A DNA stretch of 39,111 bases from positions 1-39,111 of the forward strand of contig CAKQCV010000020.1 of the NCBI GenBank assembly GCA_934217675.1, read 5' to 3'. The notes beneath the pieces were generated by a model that did no database searches, had not been told where the DNA came from, and worked only from the letters and a program-made list of their open reading frames with translations. Origin of the DNA: an uncultured Prevotella sp. (GTDB lineage: Bacteria; Bacteroidota; Bacteroidia; Bacteroidales; Bacteroidaceae). Position numbers and translations under genes: made by a program. Positions 1 to 9,385 of the stretch are shown in pieces; position 1 is the stretch's first letter, and the number at the start of each line of letters is the position of its first letter.

Positions 1-194
1 CAATCCAGAAGAAGTCAACAGGTTTCTATTGCCTGCTTGAGTTCAAGGCTGAGCCGTCAGTTATTGACACTCTTGAGATTGGATACCGTCGCGACGAGAA
101 GGTAATCCGTTTCATGACAGTTAAGCTTGACAAGTATGCTTCAGAGTATGCTGTTAAGAGAAGAAACAAACTTGGTAAAAAAGAGGAGGCTTAA
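1..194 (+). CDS. rpsF: 30S ribosomal protein S6, C-terminal part (5' end outside window)
   Basis: The third forward frame is open from the window edge to a TAA at 192-194 and reads as the end of ribosomal protein S6: a beta-strand segment [15 protein letters not shown], then a short helix and a basic tail ([12 protein letters not shown]). S6 binds 16S rRNA together with S18 in the platform of the small subunit. The identification rests on the fragment and on its position: the stop lies 3 nt before the S18 gene, followed by L9, the standard S6-S18-L9 order in Bacteroidetes. The start, promoter and N-terminal half are not in the window. Confidence 0.9.
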   Translation, partial: IQKKSTGFYCLLEFKAEPSVIDTLEIGYRRDEKVIRFMTVKLDKYASEYAVKRRNKLGKKEEA

Positions 195-197
195 AAA

Positions 198-464
198 ATG
201 GCACAAGAATCAGAAATCAGATACTTGACTCCACCTTCAGTGGACACAAAGAAGAAAAAATATTGCCGTTTCAAGAAGAGCGGTATTAAGTATATCGACT
301 ATAAGGATCCAGAGTTCTTGAAGAAATTCTTGAACGAGCAGGGAAAAATCCTTCCTCGTCGTATCACTGGAACATCTTTGAAGTATCAGCGTCGTGTGGC
401 TCAGGCTGTTAAGCGTGCTCGCCAAATCGCACTGCTTCCTTACGTAACTGACTTGATGAAATAA
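198..464 (+). CDS. rpsR: 30S ribosomal protein S18
   Basis: An 88-residue protein, normal size for bacterial S18. The diagnostic core is present: [17 protein letters not shown] near residues 21-37, then the RNA-binding block [19 protein letters not shown] and the helix [13 protein letters not shown] near the C terminus. S18 pairs with S6 on the platform of the 30S subunit, which fits its position 3 nt after rpsF and 19 nt before rplI. The ATG follows a purine-rich stretch at the end of rpsF (AAGAGGAGG) that can serve as ribosome binding site, so the two genes are probably translationally coupled. Confidence 0.97.
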   Translation: MAQESEIRYLTPPSVDTKKKKYCRFKKSGIKYIDYKDPEFLKKFLNEQGKILPRRITGTSLKYQRRVAQAVKRARQIALLPYVTDLMK

Positions 465-483
465 TTAAAAGGAGGATTACAGA

Positions 484-972
484 ATGGAAATTATACTGAA
501 AGAAGATATTATCGGCTTGGGATTCAAGAACGATATCGTTAATGTTAAGTCTGGTTACGGTCGTAATTACCTCATCCCACAAGGAAAAGGTGTTATTGCT
601 TCTGAGTCAGCAAAGAAAGTTCTTGCTGAGAACTTGAAGCAGCAGGCTCGCAAACTTGAGGCTATCAAGGCAGAGGCTGAGAAGAAGGCAGAGGCTTTGA
701 AGGATGTTGCTCTTGTTGTAGAGATGAAGGTATCTGCAAATGGCGTTACTTACGGTTCTGTAAATGCAGCAACAGTTGCAGAGGAACTGAAGAAGAAGGG
801 TATTGATGTAGATCGCAAGATTATAACAATGCGTGAGGCTAAGAAGCTTGGTGACTATGCAGCTACAGTTCACTTCCATAAGGAAGTTATTGTAGAGGTT
901 CCTGTAAAGGTCGTTGCAGAAAATGCAACTGTTGAGGCAGCTCCTGCAGAAGAGGCTCCTGCAGCTGAATAA
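484..972 (+). CDS. rplI: 50S ribosomal protein L9
   Basis: A 162-residue protein with the L9 N-terminal rRNA-binding domain (residues 1-50, including GLGFKNDIVNVKSGYGRNYL), a long connecting helix rich in Lys/Glu/Ala (about 50-80) and the C-terminal domain (GVTYGSVNAATVAEELKKKG). L9 binds 23S rRNA near the L1 stalk. The final 15 or so residues form an Ala/Glu tail (VEAAPAEEAPAAE) beyond the usual length of about 148-150, seen in some Bacteroidetes L9 proteins. A GGAGG motif lies 6-10 nt before the ATG. The gene closes the operon, and a strong intrinsic terminator follows at 998-1036. Confidence 0.97.
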   Translation: MEIILKEDIIGLGFKNDIVNVKSGYGRNYLIPQGKGVIASESAKKVLAENLKQQARKLEAIKAEAEKKAEALKDVALVVEMKVSANGVTYGSVNAATVAEELKKKGIDVDRKIITMREAKKLGDYAATVHFHKEVIVEVPVKVVAENATVEAAPAEEAPAAE

Positions 973-997
973 TTACGGCAATTATTATGTAAGATAT

Positions 998-1036
998 ATT
1001 CTGGCAAGTAATAAAACTTTCTTGCCAGAATTTTTA
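998..1036 (+). terminator. Intrinsic terminator after rplI
   Basis: An 11-bp perfect inverted repeat, ATTCTGGCAAG (998-1008) and CTTGCCAGAAT (1021-1031), with a 12-nt loop and a T-rich tail (TTTTTATTT). It lies 25 nt after the rplI stop and closes the ribosomal protein operon. Confidence 0.85.
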
Positions 1037-1054
1037 TTTAAAAAACACTGGCGT

Positions 1055-1450
1055 ATGAAATATTTTTCGCAAATTGGCATATTAGCAATATGCTTGGCTG
1101 TAATGTCGTCATGTGCAACTATATTTACAAGCGGTAATCCTAAGGTTACAATTGATGGCGATACACCAGAACCTGTTACAATTATTACAGAAGTAAAGAC
1201 TTATAAAGATGTGTATTTGCCGTGTAAAGTAGAAGTAAAACGTCATAAGATAGACGGACAGCATATAAGAGTTGTTCAAAGCGGGAAACGTTATCGAGAT
1301 ATAATACTTGATAAAGCAGTGAACGGTTGGGCTTATGGTAATATCCTGTTAGGAGGATTAATAGGATGGGGGGTAGATCTCATCACCAATTGTGTTTCAA
1401 AGCCTGCAACATCAAACTTTTATATTGAAGAAAAAGGCAAAGTTGAATAA
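1055..1450 (+). CDS. Small lipoprotein of unknown function, PEGA-like layout
   Basis: A 131-residue protein from the ATG at 1055. The open frame runs further upstream, but that part overlaps rplI and the terminator, and only the 1055 start gives a proper signal peptide. Residues 1-16 are hydrophobic and end in the lipobox-like MSSC, so lipid attachment at that Cys and location in the envelope are likely. The mature part begins ATIFTSGNPKVTIDGDTPEPV, resembling small Bacteroidetes lipoproteins with a PEGA-type beta domain that presents short surface loops; near the end a Gly-rich hydrophobic helix (GNILLGGLIGWGVDLIT) could insert in or lie on a membrane. No enzyme motif is visible. It sits right behind the rplI terminator and I see no clear promoter, so it may depend on read-through. 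Confidence 0.7.
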   Translation: MKYFSQIGILAICLAVMSSCATIFTSGNPKVTIDGDTPEPVTIITEVKTYKDVYLPCKVEVKRHKIDGQHIRVVQSGKRYRDIILDKAVNGWAYGNILLGGLIGWGVDLITNCVSKPATSNFYIEEKGKVE

Positions 1451-1499
1451 AATAATCCTCAAAGGTCTATACTGAAACCTGTGGGGATTATTTTGTCTT
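1451..1499. terminator. Bidirectional terminator between converging genes
   Basis: AATAATCC (1451-1458) pairs with GGATTATT (1485-1492), with an inner stem AGGT/ACCT (1463-1466 and 1477-1480). T-rich stretches follow on both strands. It lies between the plus-strand lipoprotein gene and the minus-strand gene ending at 1499 and can serve both. Confidence 0.7.
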
Positions 1500-3643
1500 T
1501 ATCTGCTTTCTTTGAATTTTCTCAACATGTCACATTTGGTGGTATAGTCGTCGACAATATCAGGGTGCTCTCTGCTGAAACTTTCAAGTGCGCTCATAGC
1601 CATATATTGTCTTGCCTTTGGTACTGGTCGTAAGATTTCGTTGAAGTCAGAATCATAGTCAATGGTGTACCATGGCTGTACAGGTATAAAAGCCAAGGCA
1701 TATACAGCTTTATATCTAAGTGTCAAATTCTTGCTTTGTTTGCATTCATCAAGGTATTTGATGGCTGTAGCAACAAAATCCATTTCGTTGGTTCTGGCTG
1801 TATCACTCACACTTTGTCCGTAGTGTGTAAGATACCAGCAGTCGCCATAATGCGATGCTTGGTAGAATCTTGTTGCAAGCTTATAAGCAAGTGCTTCTTT
1901 TTCTTCTCCTGGCTTTGTTATATTGTATTGACTTATAAGTGAGAGCATGTCTTTACAGAACATCAGTTTTTGGTTACCGTTGGATTTGCCGTATACATCG
2001 GCAAAATCAGTATACAGGAACCCTTCCTCGTTTTTAGGCCTTTGTCTTTCAAACCATCTCTCTACAGAGTATGAGCGTTGAGACATATAGAAATTAATTC
2101 TTTGTCCGTCAATGAACTTTTGTGATACTTTAGCTAAATAGCTTTCTGCAGATTCAAATTTTCCTTCAGCAATGTATTTTGTACCTATCATTTCGTTAAA
2201 GAAGTCGTTGTCTTTATAAACTCGTTCAGTAACATATTGTTCAAAACAGTCTTTATGACTTTTACTTATAAACTTGAAGTAAATTTCTGTTTCCTTAGCT
2301 GTCATGGAGTCAAGTCTGCAAGTGTAATCACTGTAATTACCGTATGCCCGGTCTAAATATTTCGTAGCCCCATTTTGGAAATCATTTCCATATTTCTGCA
2401 TCATTCCATAAAGGGCTGTTGCCATTTCCGGTTTGCCGTTCCTGATATATAAGGGAGCGAGATTTCTGAATATTATTCTTTCCTTTACATTTGTATAGTG
2501 ATTGTCAAAATCAAGAGATTCTGCGCGGTCGTCAATGATTTTCGTGTCAATCCATTTCATTTCGCCGACAAGAAAGTTTGAAAACTCAGCGGTAAGTTTA
2601 TGGTTTGCTGTCAGTGCTAATAGACGTATGGCTCTGGCGTTGTCTTTCATTCTTGGTGTACCTTTCATTGCAAGAGCCTCATTTATATCTTCAATGGCTT
2701 TGTTGGTGTTTCCTATAAGGTATTGCAGCATTGCCGAAGCACTTTTCCATAGACAAGGTACAGATGTCTTGTCTTCGGCTATAACTTTCTCTGTAAAGGC
2801 AATGAAATTATTAACCTCGTCTTTGTATATTGTCTTTGCTCCAATCATTTCAAACCATTCTTGGTCTTCCTTGGATTGAGGTCTAATGTCAATGGTTTGC
2901 TGCACATTGTTTACGAAATCTTGCACAAGATACGACAGGGTAGGAGAATTTGGGTCTTTGCTATATATGCTCTGAATACCAGCGAGATTACGATATTTCC
3001 GTGCGATCCATTTTATACTTGACATGTCTCCTTGGGCTGCATATATGTCGCAAGCTTTCATTCGTTGGTTATGTTTTGCTAACGCCCTGGCATATATGTT
3101 TTTCATAGCTTCTTTCCATACGCTTTGTGGAAGTTTGCTTGCATAATTAGTCCAATAGTTCATATTGTCGTTATCGTTGCCCAATACCATGTTTGCACGC
3201 ATTCTCAATAACGCATATTGACTTTTCAGTCTTGTACCTTTATAAGATTTTGTATTATGTAAAACTGTGTTCAAGTTTTGGCGGCGTTTGGTAATTTGCA
3301 ATTTCGTGGGGTATTCCCAGGAGTCCTGTTTAATGCTTTCACATGTTTTGATGTATAGGTTTAGCCATTTCAGATATGTCTGCATCTGTGTGTCGCCTTT
3401 CTTTCTTGCGGCATCCGTTATTTTGTCATTACACCATCTGAAATACTCAGTCATCATATTGTTGTTGTCTCCTGTATAATTCTTCCAGTATTTGTTGATA
3501 CCGTCAATAAAAGCCGGGTCCATACATTCACGTTGAAAAACGCTGAACATATAGAAGTTATGGTCAGAGCGTTCTATCGCACACCCTGATGCATTTGTTG
3601 CAAATGAAATTGCAATAATATTAGCGATGATAAATTTCTTCAT
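1499..3643 (-). CDS. Large exported protein of unknown function, alpha-helical (TPR-like)
   Basis: A 714-residue protein. Residues 1-20 form a signal peptide (MKKFIIANIIAISFATNASG) followed by Cys, so it is exported and may be lipidated, although the lipobox ASGC lacks the usual Leu. The mature start has aromatic residues (HNFYMFSVFQRE). The rest is mostly helical with many Tyr/Trp and Ala-rich helix pairs (for example CLWKSASAMLQYLIGNTNKAIEDINEAL and MATALYGMMQKYG), which suggests TPR or Sel1-like solenoid repeats; no catalytic motif is evident. Its start overlaps the end of the upstream gene (3621-4541) by 23 nt, so the two are probably translated together and act in the same envelope process. 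I recognise it as a conserved-looking Bacteroidetes protein but cannot assign a function. Confidence 0.75.
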   Translation of the reverse strand: MKKFIIANIIAISFATNASGCAIERSDHNFYMFSVFQRECMDPAFIDGINKYWKNYTGDNNNMMTEYFRWCNDKITDAARKKGDTQMQTYLKWLNLYIKTCESIKQDSWEYPTKLQITKRRQNLNTVLHNTKSYKGTRLKSQYALLRMRANMVLGNDNDNMNYWTNYASKLPQSVWKEAMKNIYARALAKHNQRMKACDIYAAQGDMSSIKWIARKYRNLAGIQSIYSKDPNSPTLSYLVQDFVNNVQQTIDIRPQSKEDQEWFEMIGAKTIYKDEVNNFIAFTEKVIAEDKTSVPCLWKSASAMLQYLIGNTNKAIEDINEALAMKGTPRMKDNARAIRLLALTANHKLTAEFSNFLVGEMKWIDTKIIDDRAESLDFDNHYTNVKERIIFRNLAPLYIRNGKPEMATALYGMMQKYGNDFQNGATKYLDRAYGNYSDYTCRLDSMTAKETEIYFKFISKSHKDCFEQYVTERVYKDNDFFNEMIGTKYIAEGKFESAESYLAKVSQKFIDGQRINFYMSQRSYSVERWFERQRPKNEEGFLYTDFADVYGKSNGNQKLMFCKDMLSLISQYNITKPGEEKEALAYKLATRFYQASHYGDCWYLTHYGQSVSDTARTNEMDFVATAIKYLDECKQSKNLTLRYKAVYALAFIPVQPWYTIDYDSDFNEILRPVPKARQYMAMSALESFSREHPDIVDDYTTKCDMLRKFKESR

Positions 3644-4541
3644 ATTCGTTGTCTTTATATTTGTTGATATTTTTATTACTCAAATCAAAGAGTATGATTT
3701 CGTTGTTTGCAGTCTTGTTCTTTATGTCCACAATGCGTTTTGCCGACAGAATGTCGCTTACTGACGGTTGGCGATGCACAATGCTATCTCCATCTAACAC
3801 AGGTAAATCATCATCGGCATGCATAATACCGACATATTGATTGTTCCTGAACAGGATGTTCCATCCAAAAATCGGGTATGCTGTAGAGAGATGTATTGGG
3901 TATTTTTTGATTCCGTTGATATACGGTTCCACATCATGTATGTCGAGAATAGGCTTGCTGCATGAAATATTTGTAAAGTCACCGGTGTTATACATCATAA
4001 GTATACCCCTGTCTACAGGTGGCGGTGTTTCGGCAAGTTGATGTAATCTTATTGTTGCTGATACTCGTATCCCTTTCTTGTGTGCCTTTTCTTGCAAATC
4101 AGACATGAAAGAGAAAAAATTGTTCCTTGTACTGTTAGTCCAGTCACAATCTATTTGTATCTCATCAACTCTTTTTATATCGTTGGTTTCATTCATCTGC
4201 AATATTCTGGAAATAATCTTGTTAGCCAAACCTTTAGTGCTGTTTTTCATACAGTCGTTAACAATGAAAACCACAGGTATAACTTTTATATTTTCTGGTA
4301 CGGAAGACACAAATCTTATAGTGGCATTTGGTACTGGGAAACCGTCGTTGCCGGCTACAATGTCAAAATATCTTATATATATGTTCTTTATGTTGTGCAG
4401 TTGCAAAAATTCGGTTTTGCAACTGTCTAAGCAAAACACAGTGCTCCAATAATATATAGAGTGCACAGCTTGCTGTTTCTTTGTGTTGCATCCTGCAAAA
4501 AACAGAAATATGAAAAGTATGAATAATAGTTCTTTTTTCAT
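3621..4541 (-). CDS. Lipoprotein with DUF3142-like TIM-barrel features
   Basis: A 306-residue protein from the ATG at 4541. An in-frame ATG 18 codons upstream is possible, but the 4541 start gives a clean type II signal peptide (MKKELLFILFIFLFFAGC, Cys18). The core has alternating strands and helices: IKVIPVVFIVND (about 86-96), VDEIQIDCDWTNSTRNNF (about 125-142), then KGIRVSATIRLHQL (about 156-169) and ILMMYNTGD (about 180-188). This order, with an Asp-rich strand followed by a search along a linear object, resembles DUF3142, which has a glycosidase-like (beta/alpha)8 barrel. Activity is unknown. The gene overlaps the next one by 23 nt. The family assignment is from memory of the motif and is moderately sure; the lipoprotein call is firmer. 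Confidence 0.65.
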   Translation of the reverse strand: MKKELLFILFIFLFFAGCNTKKQQAVHSIYYWSTVFCLDSCKTEFLQLHNIKNIYIRYFDIVAGNDGFPVPNATIRFVSSVPENIKVIPVVFIVNDCMKNSTKGLANKIISRILQMNETNDIKRVDEIQIDCDWTNSTRNNFFSFMSDLQEKAHKKGIRVSATIRLHQLAETPPPVDRGILMMYNTGDFTNISCSKPILDIHDVEPYINGIKKYPIHLSTAYPIFGWNILFRNNQYVGIMHADDDLPVLDGDSIVHRQPSVSDILSAKRIVDIKNKTANNEIILFDLSNKNINKYKDNEYEEIYHR

Positions 4542-4712
4542 TGTTGTATCGTAAATAGATGATATGTTCTGCGAAAGTAACACTTTTTGTTGCATGATGT
4601 ATAACTCATGATGAAAAATGATGATATATACATTATATTGTTTAGTCTACTTGACAAATTGAAGTAAAAGAAAAATAAAATTGTAGATATAAGTCAATAA
4701 ATAAAATAAAAT

Positions 4713-4744
4713 ATTGTGACTTTACACTACTTTTATTATTTTTG
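4713..4744 (+). promoter_or_regulatory. Promoter of ppdK
   Basis: TATTTTTG at 4737-4744 matches the Bacteroidetes -7 box TAnnTTTG. ATTG at 4713-4716 lies 20 nt upstream and matches the -33 TTTG element in its TTG. Transcription would begin near 4751, giving a leader of about 60 nt. The rest of the 4542-4811 gap is very AT-rich and shows nothing else I can support. Confidence 0.65.
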
Positions 4745-4811
4745 CATACGTAAAAAGAATAGAAAAGGATAAAAAAATTTTCTAACTAAATACACGTAAT
4801 AACATTAAACT

Positions 4812-7535
4812 ATGAGCGAAAAAAGAGTTTATACCTTCGGTAATGGTAAGGCTGAAGGTAAAGCAGACATGAGAAACTTGCTCGGTGGTAAGGGTGCCAA
4901 CCTGGCAGAGATGAACCTTATCGGTGTACCAGTTCCTCCAGGCTTTACTATCACTACAGACGTATGTAATGAATATTTTGAAAAAGGAAAGGAAGATGTT
5001 GTCAATCTGTTGAAAGATGATGTCGTTGCTTCCGTACATCATATAGAAAACTTGATGAACAGCAAGTTCGGTGATGTAGAGAATCCATTACTCGTAAGTG
5101 TACGTTCTGGTGCAAGAGCTTCTATGCCAGGTATGATGGATACAATCCTTAACCTTGGTCTTAACGATGATGTTGTTAAAGGATTGGCAAAGAAAACAGG
5201 AAATGAACGCTTCGCATACGATAGTTATCGCCGTTTTGTGCAAATGTATGGCGATGTGGTTCTTGGTATGAAGCCTGTTAACAAAGAAGATATAGACCCA
5301 TTTGAAGCTATTATTCAGAAAGTAAAGGCTCAGCGTGGAATATCTCTTGACAATGAGATGAACGTTGATGAACTGAAACAACTTGTAGAACTCTTCAAAG
5401 CTGCTATTAAAGAACAGACTGGAAAGGATTTCCCTGCAGATCCAATGGAGCAGCTATGGGGCGCAATTTGTGCTGTGTTCGACAGCTGGATGAATGAGCG
5501 TGCAATTCTTTACAGAAAGATGGAGGGAATCCCAGCAGAGTGGGGTACTGCTGTTTCTGTAATGGCAATGGTGTTCGGTAATATGGGAGATACATCAGCA
5601 ACAGGTGTTTGCTTCAGCCGTGATGCTGCAACTGGTGAAAATGTGTTTAACGGAGAGTACCTTGTTAACGCACAGGGCGAGGATGTCGTTGCTGGTATCC
5701 GCACACCACAGCAAATCACAAAACTTGGTTCTCAGCGTTGGGCAAAGCAGCAGCAGATTCCAGAGGAGGAGCGTGTTGCAAAATATCCTTCAATGGAAGA
5801 GGCTATGCCGGAGATTTACGCTCAGCTGAATGCACTTCAGGATAAACTTGAGCATCACTATCATGACATGCAGGATATGGAGTTCACCGTACAGGAAGGA
5901 AAACTATGGTTCTTGCAGACTCGTAATGGAAAGAGAACAGGTACTGCAATGGTAAAGATTGCCATGGATTTGCTCCGCGAGGGTGAAATTGACGAAAAGA
6001 CCGCTCTTGAGCGTTGTGAGCCAAATAAACTTGACGAACTTCTCCACCCGGTATTCGATAAGGATGCACAGAAAAAGGCTAAGGTGTTGACACGTGGTCT
6101 CCCTGCATCTCCAGGTGCTGCTTGCGGACAGATCGTATTCTTTGCAGATGATGCAGAGAAGTGGCATGATGCTGGTCACCGCGTTGTTATGGTTCGTATC
6201 GAAACAAGTCCAGAGGACCTTGCAGGTATGGCTGCTGCCGAGGGTATCGTAACTGCTCGTGGTGGTATGACTTCACATGCTGCCGTTGTAGCTCGTGGTA
6301 TGGGTAAGTGCTGTGTTTCTGGTGCAGGTGCTTTGAACATTGACTATAAAGCAAGAACTGTTGAGATTGATGGTGTAACTCTGAAAGAGGGCGATTACAT
6401 ATCTCTAAATGGTTCAACTGGTGAGATATACTTTGGTGAGGTTAAGACTAAACCTGCTGAGGTTACAGGAGACTTCGCTGATTTGATGAAGCTTTGTGAC
6501 AAGTATACAAGACTTGTTGTACGTACAAATGCAGATACTCCACATGATGCTGAGGTGGCTCGTAACTTTGGTGCTGTTGGTATCGGTCTTTGCCGTACAG
6601 AGCACATGTTCTTCGAGAACGAGAAGATTAAGGCAATGCGTGAGATGATTCTTGCTGATACTGTTGAGGGACGCAAGAAGGCTCTTGAAAAACTGCTTCC
6701 TTATCAGCAGAAAGACTTCTACGGAATCTTGAAAGCGATGGACGGATGTCCTGTAAATATTCGTTTGCTTGACCCACCATTGCACGAATTTGTACCACAC
6801 GATCTTGCAGGTCAGGAGGTTATGGCTAAGGATATGGGCGTAACAGTCAAGGAAATCCAGCAGCGTGTCAACAGTCTGAGCGAGCACAACCCAATGCTTG
6901 GTCATCGTGGTTGCCGCCTTGGTAATACATACCCAGAGATTACTGAGATGCAGACAAAGGCTATCCTTGGTGCAGCTATCCAGTTGAAGAAAGAGGGTCA
7001 TGACCCACATCCTGAGATTATGGTTCCGCTCATCGGTATCGTAAACGAGTTTGATATGCAGGAAAAGGTTATCCGTGATACAGCAAAGGAACTCTTTGAG
7101 AAGGAAGGTGTAGAGATACCATTCCGTGTAGGTACTATGATTGAGATTCCTCGTGCAGCTTTGACTGCAGATAGAATTGCTGCTAAGGCAGAATACTTTA
7201 GCTTTGGTACTAACGACTTGACTCAGATGACATTCGGTTACAGTCGTGATGATATCGCAAGTTTCTTGCCTGTATATCTTGACAAGAAGATTCTTAATGT
7301 TGACCCATTCCAGGTTCTTGACCAAAACGGTGTTGGTCAGTTGATAGAGATGGCTGTAGAGAAAGGTCGTAAGACTCGTCCAAACCTTACATGTGGTATT
7401 TGCGGTGAACATGGTGGTGAGCCTTCTTCTGTTAAGTTCTGCGACAAGGTAGGATTGAACTATGTAAGTTGTTCTCCATTCCGTGTGCCTATAGCACGTT
7501 TGGCTGCTGCCCAGGCTGCTGTCGAGAACAAGTAA
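4812..7535 (+). CDS. ppdK: Pyruvate, phosphate dikinase
   Basis: A 907-residue protein, the normal size for PPDK, which interconverts pyruvate + ATP + phosphate with PEP + AMP + pyrophosphate. The N-terminal ATP-grasp domain starts with LLGGKGANLAEM (about 23-34) and contains SVRSGARASMPGMMDT (near 96-111). The swivelling domain carries the phosphorylated His at residue 489 in GGMTSHAAVVARG. The C-terminal PEP/pyruvate barrel has GLCRTEHMF, VGTMIEIPRAAL and the catalytic Cys around residue 864 in TCGICGEHGG. In anaerobic Bacteroidales the enzyme links PEP and pyruvate at low ATP cost and uses pyrophosphate. It is monocistronic, with its own promoter and a strong terminator. All key residues are present. 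Confidence 0.98.
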   Translation: MSEKRVYTFGNGKAEGKADMRNLLGGKGANLAEMNLIGVPVPPGFTITTDVCNEYFEKGKEDVVNLLKDDVVASVHHIENLMNSKFGDVENPLLVSVRSGARASMPGMMDTILNLGLNDDVVKGLAKKTGNERFAYDSYRRFVQMYGDVVLGMKPVNKEDIDPFEAIIQKVKAQRGISLDNEMNVDELKQLVELFKAAIKEQTGKDFPADPMEQLWGAICAVFDSWMNERAILYRKMEGIPAEWGTAVSVMAMVFGNMGDTSATGVCFSRDAATGENVFNGEYLVNAQGEDVVAGIRTPQQITKLGSQRWAKQQQIPEEERVAKYPSMEEAMPEIYAQLNALQDKLEHHYHDMQDMEFTVQEGKLWFLQTRNGKRTGTAMVKIAMDLLREGEIDEKTALERCEPNKLDELLHPVFDKDAQKKAKVLTRGLPASPGAACGQIVFFADDAEKWHDAGHRVVMVRIETSPEDLAGMAAAEGIVTARGGMTSHAAVVARGMGKCCVSGAGALNIDYKARTVEIDGVTLKEGDYISLNGSTGEIYFGEVKTKPAEVTGDFADLMKLCDKYTRLVVRTNADTPHDAEVARNFGAVGIGLCRTEHMFFENEKIKAMREMILADTVEGRKKALEKLLPYQQKDFYGILKAMDGCPVNIRLLDPPLHEFVPHDLAGQEVMAKDMGVTVKEIQQRVNSLSEHNPMLGHRGCRLGNTYPEITEMQTKAILGAAIQLKKEGHDPHPEIMVPLIGIVNEFDMQEKVIRDTAKELFEKEGVEIPFRVGTMIEIPRAALTADRIAAKAEYFSFGTNDLTQMTFGYSRDDIASFLPVYLDKKILNVDPFQVLDQNGVGQLIEMAVEKGRKTRPNLTCGICGEHGGEPSSVKFCDKVGLNYVSCSPFRVPIARLAAAQAAVENK

Positions 7536-7559
7536 GATATATTTGACTCTAAATAGATT

Positions 7560-7600
7560 AAGTGGAAAGTTCTTACAATAGAGAACTTTCCACTTTTTTA
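7560..7600 (+). terminator. Intrinsic terminator after ppdK
   Basis: Perfect 13-bp stem AGTGGAAAGTTCT (7561-7573) with AGAACTTTCCACT (7582-7594), an 8-nt loop and a run of seven T from 7594. Confidence 0.93.
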
Positions 7601-7701
7601 GTTAGATTGGCAAGAGTCATTAGCTTAATGGCTGATATTATTAAAAATAATTGCTTTATATCGTTTTTTCTACTATATTTATGCAATTTCTTTCTATAAA
7701 C

Positions 7702-7733
7702 ATTGTTTGGTATATTAATTTAATGTATTTTTG
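7702..7733 (+). promoter_or_regulatory. Promoter of the LruC lipoprotein gene
   Basis: ATTG (7702-7705), 20 nt, then TATTTTTG (7726-7733). Both boxes and the spacing are the same as in the ppdK promoter at 4713-4744. Transcription would start near 7740, about 50 nt before the ATG. Confidence 0.65.
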
Positions 7734-7790
7734 CACATTAAAATCATATAACTAAAGAAATATAAACTTCATAATTATAAAAGGGACTTT

Positions 7791-9353
7791 ATGAAAAAAT
7801 TCAGTATGTTCGCTGCTGCAGTTCTTGCTTTAGGACTCTCGGCATGTTCTTCTGATGACATGAATCCGTCAGAAAACGGAAATTCGGGTGAAGATGTGTC
7901 TTCAGCTTCTATACGCTATGCTCCAGCACGTCCTGCCACAGTTTCAGCCAATTCCAATGGATGCCGGGTGGCTGCGCAACAAGAGCCTGTTATCAATATT
8001 TCAGGATCAAATCCACTTGCTAATGATGTGCTTGAGTCTTTGTCAAAGGTTTTTCTTGAGATACTGCCGGAAGAGCAAGATAATCTTAATGTAACTCCAA
8101 CAAAAGAGGGAGTAAAAGATTGGACTACTAATTATCTGTATGTATCAGACGGAAAGCCATTCACACTTTATCCTGCTTATTCGCAGACTGCAAGTCACGA
8201 TATTATCGGAGTGTACTATTATGATGAAAATGGCACAATGCACGAAGAGAATATCTTTGACAATGAAGGACAGTGCCCATGGGGATATTACAAAAATAAG
8301 CAAGGCATAACGATAACCATTGAAAAAGGTTACAAGTTTGGTTTCTATCTGAGAACAACATATCCTTATAACCGTACAGACCGTTATGGTGATTATGTAG
8401 GTAATGTGGCAGAGACATTCTATTCTAATGTCAGCGAGAATTCAGGCTCTTGCTCCTATGATGCCCATTATTGGCTTTGGGAAGATAATGAGTGTCATGG
8501 TAAAGGAGTACATTCTGCATCATTCACATACGGAGGACGCACTTTCTTCGGATTTGAGGATTGGGAACACTATAACTATAATTTTGACTTAAACGATATA
8601 GTGTTCATGGTAGATCCAGCTTTGCCGATAAAAGACAATCCTAAAGAAGAAGACAAGAAACCGGATTTGCCTCCTGCACCTACACCTGACCCAACACCAG
8701 ATCAGCCACTTCCTGATCCAACACCTGCTGTCGTAGGTGGTCAAGGTTCTGTTGAGGTGAACTTCTCTATCAACGATCGTCAGTATGAGGCTAATGATAC
8801 AAAGCTTTCAATCCATGTGCGCGACACTACAGATGTAACTGTATTTATTCCAACCCCAGCAGACTACTATTGTCCAGCTGACGATATGCTTATCGTTCAA
8901 AAGCATGATGTTGCCCAGGCATATAATACAACGCAAACTGTAGATATGACCATTAATGGTAACAATGTTTCGCTTGCTACGACATACTCTAAGGATGGTA
9001 TAACAATCTCTACAAAGGGTATCAATGCCGATGTGCTGAAGTATCTGCGCGATACGTATGGTGATGGACTGACATTTGAGGTTAACAGTTATTTTGCAAC
9101 AGAACGTTTGGATGCAAATGGCAACAAAGTGAAGGTTACTCGTGAAGAACTTCAGAATATGCTTAACAAGACAACGATTTCGTTCACCAATACTCCAAAG
9201 TTCTACCTAAATGCTTTTGGCGTGATAAATGGCAGCATAATATCTAACGATTGCAGTGTCACTCCTGCTGATTTGTCGCTGTTTGGAGAAAAGAAAGGTG
9301 AAGACCCTGAGCATGGGACAACATCTTATCTCTACATTTGGGAGCGAAAATAA
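7791..9353 (+). CDS. LruC-domain (DUF4114/DUF4842-type) surface lipoprotein
   Basis: A 520-residue protein with a type II signal peptide (residues 1-18, lipobox LSAC, Cys19) followed by SSDD, an acidic/Ser start typical of Bacteroidetes lipoproteins. Around residues 250-272 is the LruC/DUF4114 signature FGFEDWEHYNYNFDLNDIVF, an Asp/Asn-rich motif that probably binds calcium. A Pro/Asp/Thr-rich linker (about 288-312, with repeats of PDPTP) joins it to a C-terminal beta domain of the DUF4842 kind (VEVNFSINDRQYEAND onward). Such proteins are envelope- or surface-exposed and of unknown role. The gene stands alone with its own promoter and a strong terminator. The family call is good; the function is open. 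Confidence 0.85.
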   Translation: MKKFSMFAAAVLALGLSACSSDDMNPSENGNSGEDVSSASIRYAPARPATVSANSNGCRVAAQQEPVINISGSNPLANDVLESLSKVFLEILPEEQDNLNVTPTKEGVKDWTTNYLYVSDGKPFTLYPAYSQTASHDIIGVYYYDENGTMHEENIFDNEGQCPWGYYKNKQGITITIEKGYKFGFYLRTTYPYNRTDRYGDYVGNVAETFYSNVSENSGSCSYDAHYWLWEDNECHGKGVHSASFTYGGRTFFGFEDWEHYNYNFDLNDIVFMVDPALPIKDNPKEEDKKPDLPPAPTPDPTPDQPLPDPTPAVVGGQGSVEVNFSINDRQYEANDTKLSIHVRDTTDVTVFIPTPADYYCPADDMLIVQKHDVAQAYNTTQTVDMTINGNNVSLATTYSKDGITISTKGINADVLKYLRDTYGDGLTFEVNSYFATERLDANGNKVKVTREELQNMLNKTTISFTNTPKFYLNAFGVINGSIISNDCSVTPADLSLFGEKKGEDPEHGTTSYLYIWERK

Positions 9354-9385
9354 TTCGTATGAGTAAATAATTAAAATTCTGTATT

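Noticed and set aside
6414..7412. 332-codon open frame on the minus strand inside ppdK
   Set aside because: It is the shadow of the codon pattern of a highly conserved gene; its translation is rich in Cys, Leu and His with no domain, signal or ribosome binding site.
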